Position numbers and translations under genes: made by a program. Source: SZUA-448 sp964602475 (GTDB lineage: Bacteria; Bacillota; Clostridia; Lachnospirales; Lachnospiraceae). From it: 25,389 nt of DNA. Position 1 is the stretch's first letter, and each line of letters starts with the position of its first letter. The notes under the pieces were generated by a model. That model worked only from the letters and a program-made list of their open reading frames with translations, was not told the DNA's origin and made no database searches. Below are positions 1 through 7,308 of this stretch, piece by piece. The stretch lies in assembly GCA_964602475.1 (NCBI GenBank), contig CAZRRN010000038.1, forward strand, positions 1-25,389, written 5' to 3'.

Positions 1-100
1 ACAACAATTTATTATAACAGAAAGAGTGGTTGGTTTCAAGCGTTTTCAGCGCAGCATACTGTTGTTACGGCTATTTCAGCTTTTTTTAAGAAAACATAAT

Positions 101-135
101 AAAAAACAGCCTCACCGATGAAATCGATGAGGCTG
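101..135 (-). terminator. Intrinsic terminator of the rubrerythrin gene
   Basis: An inverted repeat (107-118 with 124-135, one C-A mismatch) forms a 12-position stem with a 5-base loop. Read on the minus strand it is followed by six T residues and then more T-rich sequence. It starts about 20 bases after the rubrerythrin stop codon, the usual place for a Rho-independent terminator. Confidence 0.88.
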
Positions 136-155
136 CTCCATATAAATCTGTTCGA

Positions 156-698
156 TTATTTGAAATAACGGTTCAGCAGACCTTCAAAAGCCTTGCCGTG
201 TCTGGATTCGTCTCTTGCCATCTCGTGTACGGTATCATGGATTGCATCAAGGTTGGCCGCCTTGGCACGCTTTGCAAGATCCACCTTGCCTGCCGTTGCT
301 CCGTTCTCTGCATCCACGCGAAGCTCCAGATTCTTTTTGGTACTGTTTGTTACACATTCGCCGAGCAGCTCTGCAAATTTTGCTGCATGCTCTGCCTCTT
401 CATAAGCTGCCTTCTCATAATACATTCCGATCTCCGGATATCCTTCACGGTGTGCAACTCTTGCCATAGCAAGGTACATACCTACTTCCGTGCATTCACC
501 GTTAAAATTCATACGCAGATCCTTGATGATATCTTCGCTGACACCCTGTGCCACACCTACCACATGTTCTGCTGCCCAGGTCTTTTCTCCGGACTGCATC
601 GTAAACTTTGAAGCCGGAGCTTTGCATACCGGACAGGATTCCGGAGCGGAATCTCCTTCATGAACGTAACCACATACTGAACATACATACTTTGCCAT
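156..698 (-). CDS. rbr: Rubrerythrin (rubredoxin-first, 'reverse' type)
   Basis: This cytoplasmic non-haem iron protein is expected to reduce hydrogen peroxide (and possibly oxygen) in anaerobes. The 180-residue protein begins with a rubredoxin Fe(Cys)4 domain: C6 and C9 in the first knuckle, C22 and C25 in the second. A four-helix ferritin-like di-iron domain follows, with glutamates in the GECTEVGMY region, an E-E-x-E-H motif in YEEAEHAAKF and a late DESRHGKAF motif. Classical rubrerythrin has the rubredoxin domain at the C-terminus, so the order here is that of reverse rubrerythrin, and the length fits that family. The start ATG follows a purine-rich AAAGAGGAG site. It lies just downstream of a PerR-like gene and has its own promoter with PerR-box-like sequence, so peroxide-inducible expression is likely. 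The electron donor is not visible here. Confidence 0.95.
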   Translation of the reverse strand: MAKYVCSVCGYVHEGDSAPESCPVCKAPASKFTMQSGEKTWAAEHVVGVAQGVSEDIIKDLRMNFNGECTEVGMYLAMARVAHREGYPEIGMYYEKAAYEEAEHAAKFAELLGECVTNSTKKNLELRVDAENGATAGKVDLAKRAKAANLDAIHDTVHEMARDESRHGKAFEGLLNRYFK

Positions 699-789
699 AA
701 TCTCCTCTTTCTGTACTGCTTTTTACTTTTGTCCGGGCAGTACGCCGTTTGAATTGTGTTTTGATGTTCTTATAAACCATGAAATTAAG

Positions 790-825
790 TTATAATATTG
801 ATAACTGTTACTGTTATTATTATAA
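790..825. promoter_or_regulatory. PerR-box-like operators over and after the rubrerythrin -10
   Basis: The PerR consensus is the 7-1-7 inverted repeat TTATAAT-N-ATTATAA. Positions 790-804 read TTATAATATTGATAA, matching 12 of 14 defined bases. Positions 811-825 end in a perfect ATTATAA half-site, with a 4-of-7 left half, and overlap the -10 box. The AT-rich background raises the chance of accidental matches, but the placement beside a PerR-like gene and a peroxide-defence gene supports function. Confidence 0.6.
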
Positions 826-846
826 TGCAGCTTGCTTATTTGTCAA
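819..846 (-). promoter_or_regulatory. Promoter of the rubrerythrin gene
   Basis: On the minus strand there is a perfect TTGACA (841-846) and a perfect TATAAT (819-824) with a 16-base spacer. It sits between the perR stop codon and the rubrerythrin start and predicts a leader of about 110 bases. This allows strong expression independent of perR transcription. Confidence 0.8.
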
Positions 847-855
847 GCAGGTATT

Positions 856-1242
856 TTATTTATTTTTACATTCTGAGCAAAGTCCATAAAACATCAGACT
901 GTGGCTCTTAATGATTCCGTTAAAACCAGATTGTGCAAGTACATTGATATGCTCAAGCTGCTCCACCGGAAGATCTAACATCCGACCGCAGACGGAGCAG
1001 AGAAAATGATAATGAGGCTTTGGATTTCCATCATAATGATCCCCTCCTGCTTCTGTTGTAAGCTTCTGAGCCTCACCCTGTTCCACCAACAGATTGAGAT
1101 TACGGTATACGGTTCCGAGACTTACATTCGGATACTGCTTTCGGATCTCTTCATAAACGGTATCCGCCGTCGGATGAGAAGTCGTACTTATCAGATATTC
1201 GCGTACAGCTTCGCGCTGCCGGCTGAATTTTATCGCTGTCAT
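856..1242 (-). CDS. perR: Fur-family peroxide-stress repressor (PerR-like)
   Basis: This is a metal-dependent DNA-binding repressor of 128 residues, somewhat short for the Fur family. The N-terminal winged helix holds the SLGTVYRNLNLL recognition-helix motif (about residues 41-52). The C-terminal half has the metal-binding HYDGN and HYH motifs and two CxxC pairs (CSVCG and CSECK) that form the structural zinc site. The aspartate in GRMLDLP is in the position where PerR has Asp and Fur usually Glu, which favours PerR. That assignment is inferred; Fur or Zur cannot be excluded. An AGGAG site five bases before the ATG supports the start. The rubrerythrin gene follows on the same strand 157 bases later with its own promoter, a common peroxide-defence pairing in Clostridia. 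Confidence 0.87.
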   Translation of the reverse strand: MTAIKFSRQREAVREYLISTTSHPTADTVYEEIRKQYPNVSLGTVYRNLNLLVEQGEAQKLTTEAGGDHYDGNPKPHYHFLCSVCGRMLDLPVEQLEHINVLAQSGFNGIIKSHSLMFYGLCSECKNK

Positions 1243-1280
1243 AAGCTCTCCTATCTAAATCAATATTAGTAACAATTATT

Positions 1281-1309
1281 ATTTTATCATCTTTTGATTA
1301 TTAAGTCAA
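1281..1309 (-). promoter_or_regulatory. Promoter of perR
   Basis: Minus-strand TTGACT (1304-1309) and TAAAAT (1281-1286) are separated by 17 bases. The predicted transcript starts about 30 bases before the perR ATG. The AT-rich region between the -10 and the ATG contains only poor PerR-box matches, so autoregulation is possible but not shown. Confidence 0.72.
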
Positions 1310-1310
1310 G

Positions 1311-1349
1311 AAAAAGTACGTAAATACGATGCTCGCATTTACGCACTTT
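1311..1349 (-). terminator. Intrinsic terminator after the hypothetical gene
   Basis: Arms 1313-1328 and 1333-1349 pair almost completely (AAAGTACGTAAAT with ATTTACGCACTTT, one mismatch). On the minus strand the stem ends in a run of five T. It starts about 15 bases after the stop at 1364 and abuts the -35 box of perR. Confidence 0.8.
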
Positions 1350-1363
1350 GCTTTGCATATTTC

Positions 1364-2101
1364 TTATTTGCTGACCGGCATCACCGTGATAAATATTTCA
1401 CCGCCATAATCTATCTCCGAACTGAACATAACCGACCATGTCTTCCCGCCGTAGTTATAAAGTATCCAGAATACCGGTGTTTCTGCGTCAACATCCACCA
1501 CCGGAAGTTCATCTCCAAAGGATAATTCGTTCAATTCGCCGTCTGTATCTTTCGATTTAAGAAGCTTTTGAATCTTTCTCACATAGTCATAGAAGAAATC
1601 CTCTTCAATGTAATAGTCAAAGGCCGTTCCAAAGCCGAAGTACAATGCAGTGGTTTCACCTGTGTCAGTATTGTAGTAACGTTCCAATGAAGCACCGTCA
1701 ATGCGTTTACCGATATCATCAATGTCCGGATGAAGATCCTGATCGTTGATTCCCAGCTCCTCAAGTGCTGTAATGGTCTCATCCCATCCGGAGGGTCCGT
1801 TGTAATACCAGCTCATATGGATAGACACATTCCGCATAATGTAGACATCATTTCCTTCCTCATCATACGTGCCGGTATACATTTCACCGCCCGCACCTTC
1901 ATTTTCAAAGGAATAATAAATATAGCAATAGTATGAGTGTCCGTAGCCGGGTAAGTACAGATTCATGGAATCCCATTTTCTGGTCGCCATATCATCAATA
2001 CGCATTTGATCTGTATGAAACCCTTTCGCCAACAGGGACTCAACATAAGCAATCAGCTCTGAACGGGTACAGTTTACAAGAGTGGATACCGACTCCGCCA
2101 T
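1364..2101 (-). CDS. Hypothetical protein, probably missing its N-terminus
   Basis: I do not recognise a named family. The 245 residues are acidic and rich in Tyr, Asp and Gly, with no cysteine motifs or membrane segments. Two parts look alike in style: a region after residue 15 with 'AYVESLLAKGF' followed by beta-rich sequence, and a second starting near 'DETITALEELGI'. This resembles the extracytoplasmic domains of clostridial lipoproteins (helix of the type YVExxxxKGF, then strands), but there is no signal peptide or lipobox. The frame stays open upstream of the ATG for 12 more codons to a TAG, and no convincing ribosome-binding site is spaced for this ATG. I infer that the true N-terminus, probably with a lipoprotein signal, was lost at the junction near 2101. 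A good terminator follows the stop. Confidence 0.6.
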   Translation of the reverse strand: MAESVSTLVNCTRSELIAYVESLLAKGFHTDQMRIDDMATRKWDSMNLYLPGYGHSYYCYIYYSFENEGAGGEMYTGTYDEEGNDVYIMRNVSIHMSWYYNGPSGWDETITALEELGINDQDLHPDIDDIGKRIDGASLERYYNTDTGETTALYFGFGTAFDYYIEEDFFYDYVRKIQKLLKSKDTDGELNELSFGDELPVVDVDAETPVFWILYNYGGKTWSVMFSSEIDYGGEIFITVMPVSK

Positions 2102-2102
2102 A

Positions 2103-2240
2103 ACTACGCCGTCCTCTTCGTACTGTAACCTGATGTTCTACGGAGAAGAACCGGAGAACGATCTTACAAAGCTTGGTACAACAGCATACGAGCTCTCTGT
2201 TAACCGGGATGACCGGTTCTACGAGCTGTTAGGGCAGTAA
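2103..2240 (+). pseudogene. 3' end fragment of an unidentified plus-strand gene
   Basis: An open frame runs to a TAA at 2238-2240. Its last part reads MFYGEEPENDLTK, then LGTTAYELSVNRDDRFYELLGQ. It looks like the folded C-terminal tail of a protein rather than noise, and a strong plus-strand terminator begins 14 bases after the stop. No promoter, ribosome-binding site or reasonable N-terminus lies upstream, because the minus-strand hypothetical gene begins at 2101. The parent family is not recognised. The alternative is a tiny 35-residue ORF from the ATG at 2133, which has no visible ribosome-binding site. Confidence 0.4.
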
Positions 2241-2253
2241 CAAACCGGAATAG

Positions 2254-2302
2254 AAAAGCTGCCACACCGATGAATTGATATATTCGGGGTGTGGCAGCTT
2301 TT
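2254..2302. terminator. Bidirectional terminator, 15-bp perfect stem
   Basis: AAAAGCTGCCACACC (2254-2268) pairs perfectly with 2288-2302 around a 19-base loop. On the plus strand it continues into TTTTTATTTTCTT, a strong T tract, matching the end of the plus-strand fragment. On the minus strand the T tract is shorter, but it would still terminate the long prfA/ktr transcript; the stem overlaps the RNA methyltransferase stop codon. Confidence 0.87.
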
Positions 2303-3081
2303 TATTTTCTTGTGCGATACATAATTAGTGCTGCAGCTACCGCTGCATTCAGTGATTCCACCTTGCCCGCCATCGGAATTCTGATACAGATATCCGAAAG
2401 TTCTGCTGCCATATCGGACAAGCCGTTGGCTTCATTTCCAATCAGTATAACGGATCTTTCGGCATAAGCTACGGTATCATAATCCTGGGAACCTTTTAGA
2501 TATGCAGCATATCGTGTAATTTCTTTCTTTTTCATTCTTTGCAGTGTCTCCTGCGGAACATCCGTATAAACAAACGGTACCCGAAATACGGAACCCATCG
2601 TAGAGCGGATGACCTTTGGATTAAAAATGTCAACCGAACCCTTGGTCAGAATTACACCATCCATTCCGGCTCCTTCTGCCGTTCGAAGAATAGTTCCGAG
2701 ATTTCCCGGATCATTCAGATTCTCAAGAAACAGCAGCCGAAGCGGTCCATTCGTGAAAAGCTCCTGTAGTTCGTATTGCGGCTGGCGCACAACTGCGAGC
2801 ACTCCCTGCGGAGTTACGGTCTGCGCGGCTTCTCGAAATACCGAATCCTGTACTACCTCATAATCGATAGTATCAAAATATCCGGGCTGCTCCGTATCCA
2901 TCTGGGAATAAAAGCTCTGGGATACATATGCCCGTATAAGCATTTCCGGTCGCTGTTCCCGCAGCTCGTCAAACATTTTCCGACCTTCACAGATAAAGAC
3001 TTTTTCTTCGTCGCGGAGCTTTCCCTTATTCTGTAGCTGGATCAGATGTTTAATTTGTGAGTTGTTCACAGATGTTATCAT
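2302..3081 (-). CDS. TrmH/SpoU-family RNA 2'-O-methyltransferase
   Basis: This cytoplasmic enzyme is expected to use S-adenosylmethionine to methylate a ribose 2'-OH in rRNA or tRNA. The 259 residues carry an N-terminal substrate-binding part and a C-terminal SPOUT knot domain. Motif 1 is NLNDPGNLGTILRTA (121-135), with the catalytic-type Asn and Arg; motif 2 includes LIGNEANGLS; motif 3 is IPMAGKVESLNAAVAAAL. It resembles the YsgA/TsnR-like branch more than RlmB, but the target nucleotide cannot be read from the sequence. The ATG lies one base after the ktrA stop, and a GGAG within the end of ktrA serves as ribosome-binding site, so translation is probably coupled. It is the last gene before the terminator at 2254-2302. 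Confidence 0.9.
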   Translation of the reverse strand: MITSVNNSQIKHLIQLQNKGKLRDEEKVFICEGRKMFDELREQRPEMLIRAYVSQSFYSQMDTEQPGYFDTIDYEVVQDSVFREAAQTVTPQGVLAVVRQPQYELQELFTNGPLRLLFLENLNDPGNLGTILRTAEGAGMDGVILTKGSVDIFNPKVIRSTMGSVFRVPFVYTDVPQETLQRMKKKEITRYAAYLKGSQDYDTVAYAERSVILIGNEANGLSDMAAELSDICIRIPMAGKVESLNAAVAAALIMYRTRK

Positions 3082-3082
3082 T

Positions 3083-3760
3083 CTACTCCGTTGACTCCTC
3101 GGCGTCTTCTTCCATAATGCGTTTCAGTTTGTCATTCTTTCCGATTACAATAAGAATATCATTCTTATCAATTGACATCGTTGCATCCGGCGTAATGTCC
3201 ATCTTTCCGTCCGGCTTTTTAATCGCAATCACATTAATTTTCTTCTTGGCACGAAGGTTTAATTCAATCAGCGTCTTGCCTGCCCAGCGGTCCGGTACCG
3301 GAATTTCCATCATGCTGAAGGTTGAAGTCAGCTCGGTCGCATCAAAATTGTTACCCATCAACAGCCGATTTGCCATACGGATACCGATTTCCTGTTCCGG
3401 CAGAATGGCAAGATCCGCTCCCACCTTGCGCAGTATTTTCGCATGAATCTCACTGTTTGCTTTAGCAAGAATATAGGGTACTCCTGCTTCTTTCGCAAGA
3501 ATTGTGCAAAGAATGCTCTTCTCCATGTTGGAACCGATGCCGATAATCGCCGCATCAAAATTCTTTGCGCCAAGCTGTATCATATCATTGGCATCGTTTA
3601 TTTCCATAACGATTGCATGTGTAACATCATCTGCAATTTCGCGGATTCGTTCTTCTTCACTATCCACCGCAAGAACATCACATCCGCTGTCTGCCAGAGA
3701 CCGCGCAATACTTTGTCCGAATTTACCCATACCGATTACAACAAATTCTTTTTTCTGCAT
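3083..3760 (-). CDS. ktrA: Potassium uptake regulator KtrA/TrkA (RCK protein)
   Basis: This cytoplasmic ring-forming subunit gates the KtrB potassium channel in response to nucleotides. I take the start at 3760 (MQKKEFVVIGMGKFG) because GGAGG stands five bases before it; a longer reading to 3805 has no comparable site. The 225 residues give the usual length for a one-RCK KtrA. The N-terminal Rossmann fold has GMGKFG (glycines 10, 12 and 15) and an acidic residue at the end of the second strand (LAVDSEEE). The C-terminal RCK_C/TrkA-C domain covers roughly residues 135-220. The gene follows ktrB by 74 bases and almost touches the RNA methyltransferase gene. The acidic tail EEDAEESTE is a minor peculiarity. 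Confidence 0.92.
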   Translation of the reverse strand: MQKKEFVVIGMGKFGQSIARSLADSGCDVLAVDSEEERIREIADDVTHAIVMEINDANDMIQLGAKNFDAAIIGIGSNMEKSILCTILAKEAGVPYILAKANSEIHAKILRKVGADLAILPEQEIGIRMANRLLMGNNFDATELTSTFSMMEIPVPDRWAGKTLIELNLRAKKKINVIAIKKPDGKMDITPDATMSIDKNDILIVIGKNDKLKRIMEEDAEESTE

Positions 3761-3834
3761 ACCAACCTCCAAGCGTTTCTCGTGAAGCTTTGCTTTCTTC
3801 CACATGCAAGCGCTTCGCGTAGATGTTTGCTTTA

Positions 3835-5211
3835 TTATCCTACTGTTATCTTTCCTTCCGGCAGAGTTCCCGTATGTTCCACTCTGGAAATATTAAATGA
3901 GAGCGCCATGGAAATCGGTCCTGTTCTTCCTGCATACATACAGAGTGTAATAATTAATTTTCCTAACAGATTAAGTTTACCGGTAAAATTCCGGCTCAGC
4001 CCTACCGTTGCCAGCGCCGAGGTTACTTCATACAGAGTATCAAGAAAATCACTTTTCTGTACGGCAGCCAGAAGCATAGCCATAACAATCAGCATTCCGA
4101 AGCTTACTACAATCACCGTCAATGCTTTTCGCAGATGTCGTTCTTCAATTCTTCGTCCGAATATTTCTATATCATTCTTTCCTTTAACAATGCAGATGGT
4201 TGAAATAACAAGCAGTGCTATCGTAGCAGTCTTAACACCGCCTGCAGTTCCCGATGGCGATCCGCCGATAAACATCAGTACAAGGTATACCACGCAGGAC
4301 GCAGAGGTGAAGTTCTCCTGCGGTATCGTACAGAAACCTGCTGTTCTTGTTGTTACCGACTGAAAAAATGCTGCCTGCAGCTTCAAAAACGGGTTAAGAT
4401 TCCCAATGGTCGCAGGATTTTCCCACTCCAGAATCAGCGTCAGCACCGTACCCGCCGCCAGTAAAAATGCCGTAGTAATCAGAACCACTCTGGTCTGCAG
4501 TGTCAGCGTGCGTTTTAACTTGCTTGATGTATAATCGGCTCTTTTTCTCAGCGTAATAAGCTGTATCAGATTCCACCAGACAGGGAACCCGATTCCGCCA
4601 AGAATAATCAGCATCTCGGTATTCAGATTCATGATAACATTATCACGATAGGCTGTCATGCTGGAGGTTCCAAGAAGCTCCATCCCCGCATTACAAAATG
4701 CCGAAACCGAATGAAATACCGACTGCCAAAGTCCCTGCAAAAAAGAATCGGCATCCGGAATCAGAATAAACGCATAAATAACAGCGCCAAAGGCTTCCAC
4801 AATCAGGGTTCCCTTAATTATCCTTTTTGTCATTCGTACTAGCCCCTGCAAAGTATCCAGATTATATGCATCCTGAATCAGCATCCGCTCTCTCAGGGTA
4901 ATTCTTCTTCCAAGCAGGAACATAATCAGTGTGGTAAAGGTTACAACTCCAAGTCCGCCAAACTGAATCAGCAGCAAAATAACCGCCTGCCCAAATACAC
5001 TAAAATAGCCTGCAACACTGACAGTAGTCAGTCCTGTCACACAGATTGAGGTTGTTGCCATAAAAAGCGCATCCTCCAGCGGCAGCATCGTTCTGTTCTT
5101 TGATGCAATCGGCAGACTCAGCAATACTGTACCCAGAAGAATTGCACAGAGAAAACCAAACATGATCATCCGGGTCGTTGGATATTTTCTTGTTTTTTTT
5201 ATTCCGAACAT
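3835..5211 (-). CDS. ktrB: Potassium uptake membrane subunit KtrB/TrkH
   Basis: This integral membrane K+ transporter pairs with KtrA downstream. The 458 residues match the short KtrB form. The four M1-P-M2 repeats each carry a selectivity-filter segment: TSICVTGLTTVS, AFCNAGMEL, TRTAGFCTIP and ALATVGLSRN, with the filter glycine present in all four. About eight to ten hydrophobic helices are visible, starting with MIMFGFLCAILLGTVLLSLP after a basic N-terminus. The start ATG has GGGAG seven bases upstream. It lies 65 bases after prfA with no terminator between, so it is probably co-transcribed with the translation-termination genes. KtrAB-type systems often couple to Na+, but the ion coupling cannot be read here. 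Confidence 0.94.
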   Translation of the reverse strand: MFGIKKTRKYPTTRMIMFGFLCAILLGTVLLSLPIASKNRTMLPLEDALFMATTSICVTGLTTVSVAGYFSVFGQAVILLLIQFGGLGVVTFTTLIMFLLGRRITLRERMLIQDAYNLDTLQGLVRMTKRIIKGTLIVEAFGAVIYAFILIPDADSFLQGLWQSVFHSVSAFCNAGMELLGTSSMTAYRDNVIMNLNTEMLIILGGIGFPVWWNLIQLITLRKRADYTSSKLKRTLTLQTRVVLITTAFLLAAGTVLTLILEWENPATIGNLNPFLKLQAAFFQSVTTRTAGFCTIPQENFTSASCVVYLVLMFIGGSPSGTAGGVKTATIALLVISTICIVKGKNDIEIFGRRIEERHLRKALTVIVVSFGMLIVMAMLLAAVQKSDFLDTLYEVTSALATVGLSRNFTGKLNLLGKLIITLCMYAGRTGPISMALSFNISRVEHTGTLPEGKITVG

Positions 5212-5276
5212 CTTCCGCTCCCAGCCGGGACACCGGCATCCTCCACGCTTCTTAACAGGTTGTTTTTTCTAATACT

Positions 5277-6350
5277 TTATTGTTCTGTTTCATGCATCAG
5301 CTTTGCAGCCTGGTCTGCTGCAATCAGGCTGTCGATGATTTCCTGAAGATCGCCGTTCATTACATCGTCAAGACGGTGTGTTGTCAGCTTGATACGATGA
5401 TCTGTGCATCGTCCCTGCGGAAAATTATAGGTGCGGATTTTCTCGGAACGATCACCTGTTCCGACCTGGCTCTTTCGTGCAGCGGCTTCGGCATCATGTG
5501 CCTTCTCAAGCTCCATTTCATAGAGCCTTGACCGAAGAACCTTCATCGCCTTATCCCGGTTCTTTAGCTGTGATTTCTCGTCCTGACAGGAAATAACGAT
5601 TCCCGTCGGGATATGTGTCAGACGAACTGCTGAATCAGTTGTGTTGACACACTGTCCTCCGTTTCCTGAGGAGCGGAACACATCAATTCTGCAGTCGTTC
5701 GGATCAACATAGACATCCACTTCCTCTGCTTCCGGCATGATTGCCACCGTTGCTGTCGAGGTATGGATTCTCCCACCGGATTCCGTAACCGGAATTCTCT
5801 GCACCCGGTGCACTCCGCTTTCATATTTCAGCTGCGAATAAGCACCCTGTCCATTTATCATAAATATCACTTCTTTGAACCCGCCAATTCCATTCTCATT
5901 GAGGTTCATCATATCGATTTTCCAGCGCTTCATCTCGGCATACTTCACATACATCCGGTAAAGCTCTGCTGCGAATAGTGCTGCTTCGTCACCTCCGGCA
6001 CCTCCGCGAATTTCAACAATAACATTTTTGTCGTCATTCGGATCCTTCGGAAGCAGCAGAATTTTTAACTGACCCTCGGTTCGCTCCAGACGATCTCTGC
6101 AGTCACTCAGTTCCTCTTTGATCATGTCCCGCATTTCATCATCATTTTCCGAATCAAGGAGCTCAAGACTTTCCTCAATTCCGTCCTTTGCAGCTTTATA
6201 CTCGCGGTATTTCTCCACAATCTCACGCAGATCGTTCTGTTCCTTCATCAGCTTTCGAAATCTCGCCTGATCATTCACCACTGCCGGGTCATTTAGCTCA
6301 TCCTGTATTTCCTTATAGCGCTCAAGCAGCGCTTCCAGTTTATCAAACAT
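5277..6350 (-). CDS. prfA: Peptide chain release factor 1
   Basis: RF1 recognises UAA and UAG in the ribosomal A site and triggers release of the nascent peptide. The 357-residue length is typical. The codon-reading tripeptide is PVT (187-189), the RF1-type P-x-T signature, and the catalytic GGQ is at 231-233 in GNGGQCVNTTDSAVRL. The N-terminal helical domain (about 1-100) is complete. AGAGGG five bases before the ATG supports the start. One small oddity is Cys after GGQ where His is frequent. It follows prmC, whose product methylates the GGQ glutamine. Confidence 0.97.
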   Translation of the reverse strand: MFDKLEALLERYKEIQDELNDPAVVNDQARFRKLMKEQNDLREIVEKYREYKAAKDGIEESLELLDSENDDEMRDMIKEELSDCRDRLERTEGQLKILLLPKDPNDDKNVIVEIRGGAGGDEAALFAAELYRMYVKYAEMKRWKIDMMNLNENGIGGFKEVIFMINGQGAYSQLKYESGVHRVQRIPVTESGGRIHTSTATVAIMPEAEEVDVYVDPNDCRIDVFRSSGNGGQCVNTTDSAVRLTHIPTGIVISCQDEKSQLKNRDKAMKVLRSRLYEMELEKAHDAEAAARKSQVGTGDRSEKIRTYNFPQGRCTDHRIKLTTHRLDDVMNGDLQEIIDSLIAADQAAKLMHETEQ

Positions 6351-6425
6351 ATTCCCTCTTAACGGAGCATTATATTATGAGAGTACCATCGACAGGAACA
6401 TATCATGTTCGTTCGACAGACGGTT

Positions 6426-6451
6426 CAGGCTTTTGCTCCGCAGCAAGCCTG
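6426..6451 (-). other. Hairpin between prmC and prfA
   Basis: CAGGCTTTTGCT (6426-6437) and AGCAAGCCTG (6442-6451) pair around a 4-base loop, with a two-base bulge. An outer GACAG/CTGTC pairing is also possible. There is no T run, so it is not a terminator; it may be a processing or stability element in the 130-base gap between prmC and prfA. Confidence 0.5.
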
Positions 6452-6480
6452 TCTGCGAAGAGATCCTTCGCAAAATCCCT

Positions 6481-7308
6481 CTATGATCTAAGTCTTCCGG
6501 TCACCATCCGGTCCAGTCCGGAATAGTCCTTATGACAAACAACCTGTTCAAAGCCCGCCTGCTCTAAAAGAGAGCAGACCTCTTCTCTTTGATCACAGCC
6601 GATTTCGAGCAGAAGTTCACCGCCTAAAACCAGGTGTGCTGCTGCTCCCGCTGCAATTCTTCTGTAAAACTCCAGACCATCCGCGCTTCCATCCAATGCA
6701 AGATGAGGTTCATAATCACGCACCTCCGGCATCAGTTCCGGGATTTCACTGCTTCTTATATATGGTGGATTCGATACAATGATGTCATACTGCATAGTTC
6801 CAACTGCTTCGAACAGATTACCGCAGTACCATTTTATGTCTGCTTCCTGTTCTTTGGCATTTTCTTTTGCCACCGCAAGTGCCGCTTCTGAAATATCCGA
6901 CGCAGCTACCGATGCTGCTTTCCCAAGCTTTTGTACTGCAATAGCAATACAGCCTGAGCCTGTGCATAAATCCAGTACGGTTTTTCCATTGCATCTTTGT
7001 ATTACCTTCTCGACCAGAAGTTCTGTTTCAGGACGCGGAATCAAGACTTCCGGTGTTACCCGAAGCTCCAGTCCCATAAAATTTTGTCTTCCGGTAAGAT
7101 ATTGTACCGGCTGATGTGTCCTGCGCTGTTCGAGAATCGTTCTGAACCGTTCCAGTACATCCATTGGAATCGGTTCCTCTGACAGCAACCTCAGCTGCAT
7201 TCTTGTCTTTCCGGACACATATTCCAGCAGAAGCCCGGCATCATTTGATCCGGGGTCAAATTCCTTTTCTGCTTCCTTCAGGGTCTCTGCCCAGCTATGT
7301 TCAGTCAT
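6481..7308 (-). CDS. prmC: Release factor glutamine N5-methyltransferase
   Basis: PrmC uses S-adenosylmethionine to methylate the glutamine of the GGQ motif in release factors, including PrfA encoded next. I place the start at 7308 (MTEHSWAETL), giving 275 residues. The frame is open further up to 7374, but that would add a non-conserved 22-residue extension deep inside the upstream gene. The N-terminal helical domain is followed by a Rossmann methyltransferase fold with VLDLCTGSGCIAIA (111-124) as the cofactor-binding loop and the substrate-glutamine motif NPPY (180-183). The start overlaps the end of the DUF1385 gene by 8 bases (ATGACTGA), an arrangement typical of translational coupling. 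Confidence 0.95.
   Translation of the reverse strand: MTEHSWAETLKEAEKEFDPGSNDAGLLLEYVSGKTRMQLRLLSEEPIPMDVLERFRTILEQRRTHQPVQYLTGRQNFMGLELRVTPEVLIPRPETELLVEKVIQRCNGKTVLDLCTGSGCIAIAVQKLGKAASVAASDISEAALAVAKENAKEQEADIKWYCGNLFEAVGTMQYDIIVSNPPYIRSSEIPELMPEVRDYEPHLALDGSADGLEFYRRIAAGAAAHLVLGGELLLEIGCDQREEVCSLLEQAGFEQVVCHKDYSGLDRMVTGRLRS

Noticed and set aside
9..20. Possible PerR half-site near the left edge (TTATTATAAC)
   Set aside because: Only one half is convincing and the gene it might control is outside the window.
3761..3805. Longer N-terminus for KtrA (extra 15 residues)
   Set aside because: The GGAGG site is five bases before the internal ATG at 3760, and the Rossmann fold begins directly there.
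3443..4363. 306-codon plus-strand frame opposite ktrA and ktrB
   Set aside because: Both genes on the minus strand have clear family motifs; the plus-strand frame has no recognisable domain and spans the intergenic gap.
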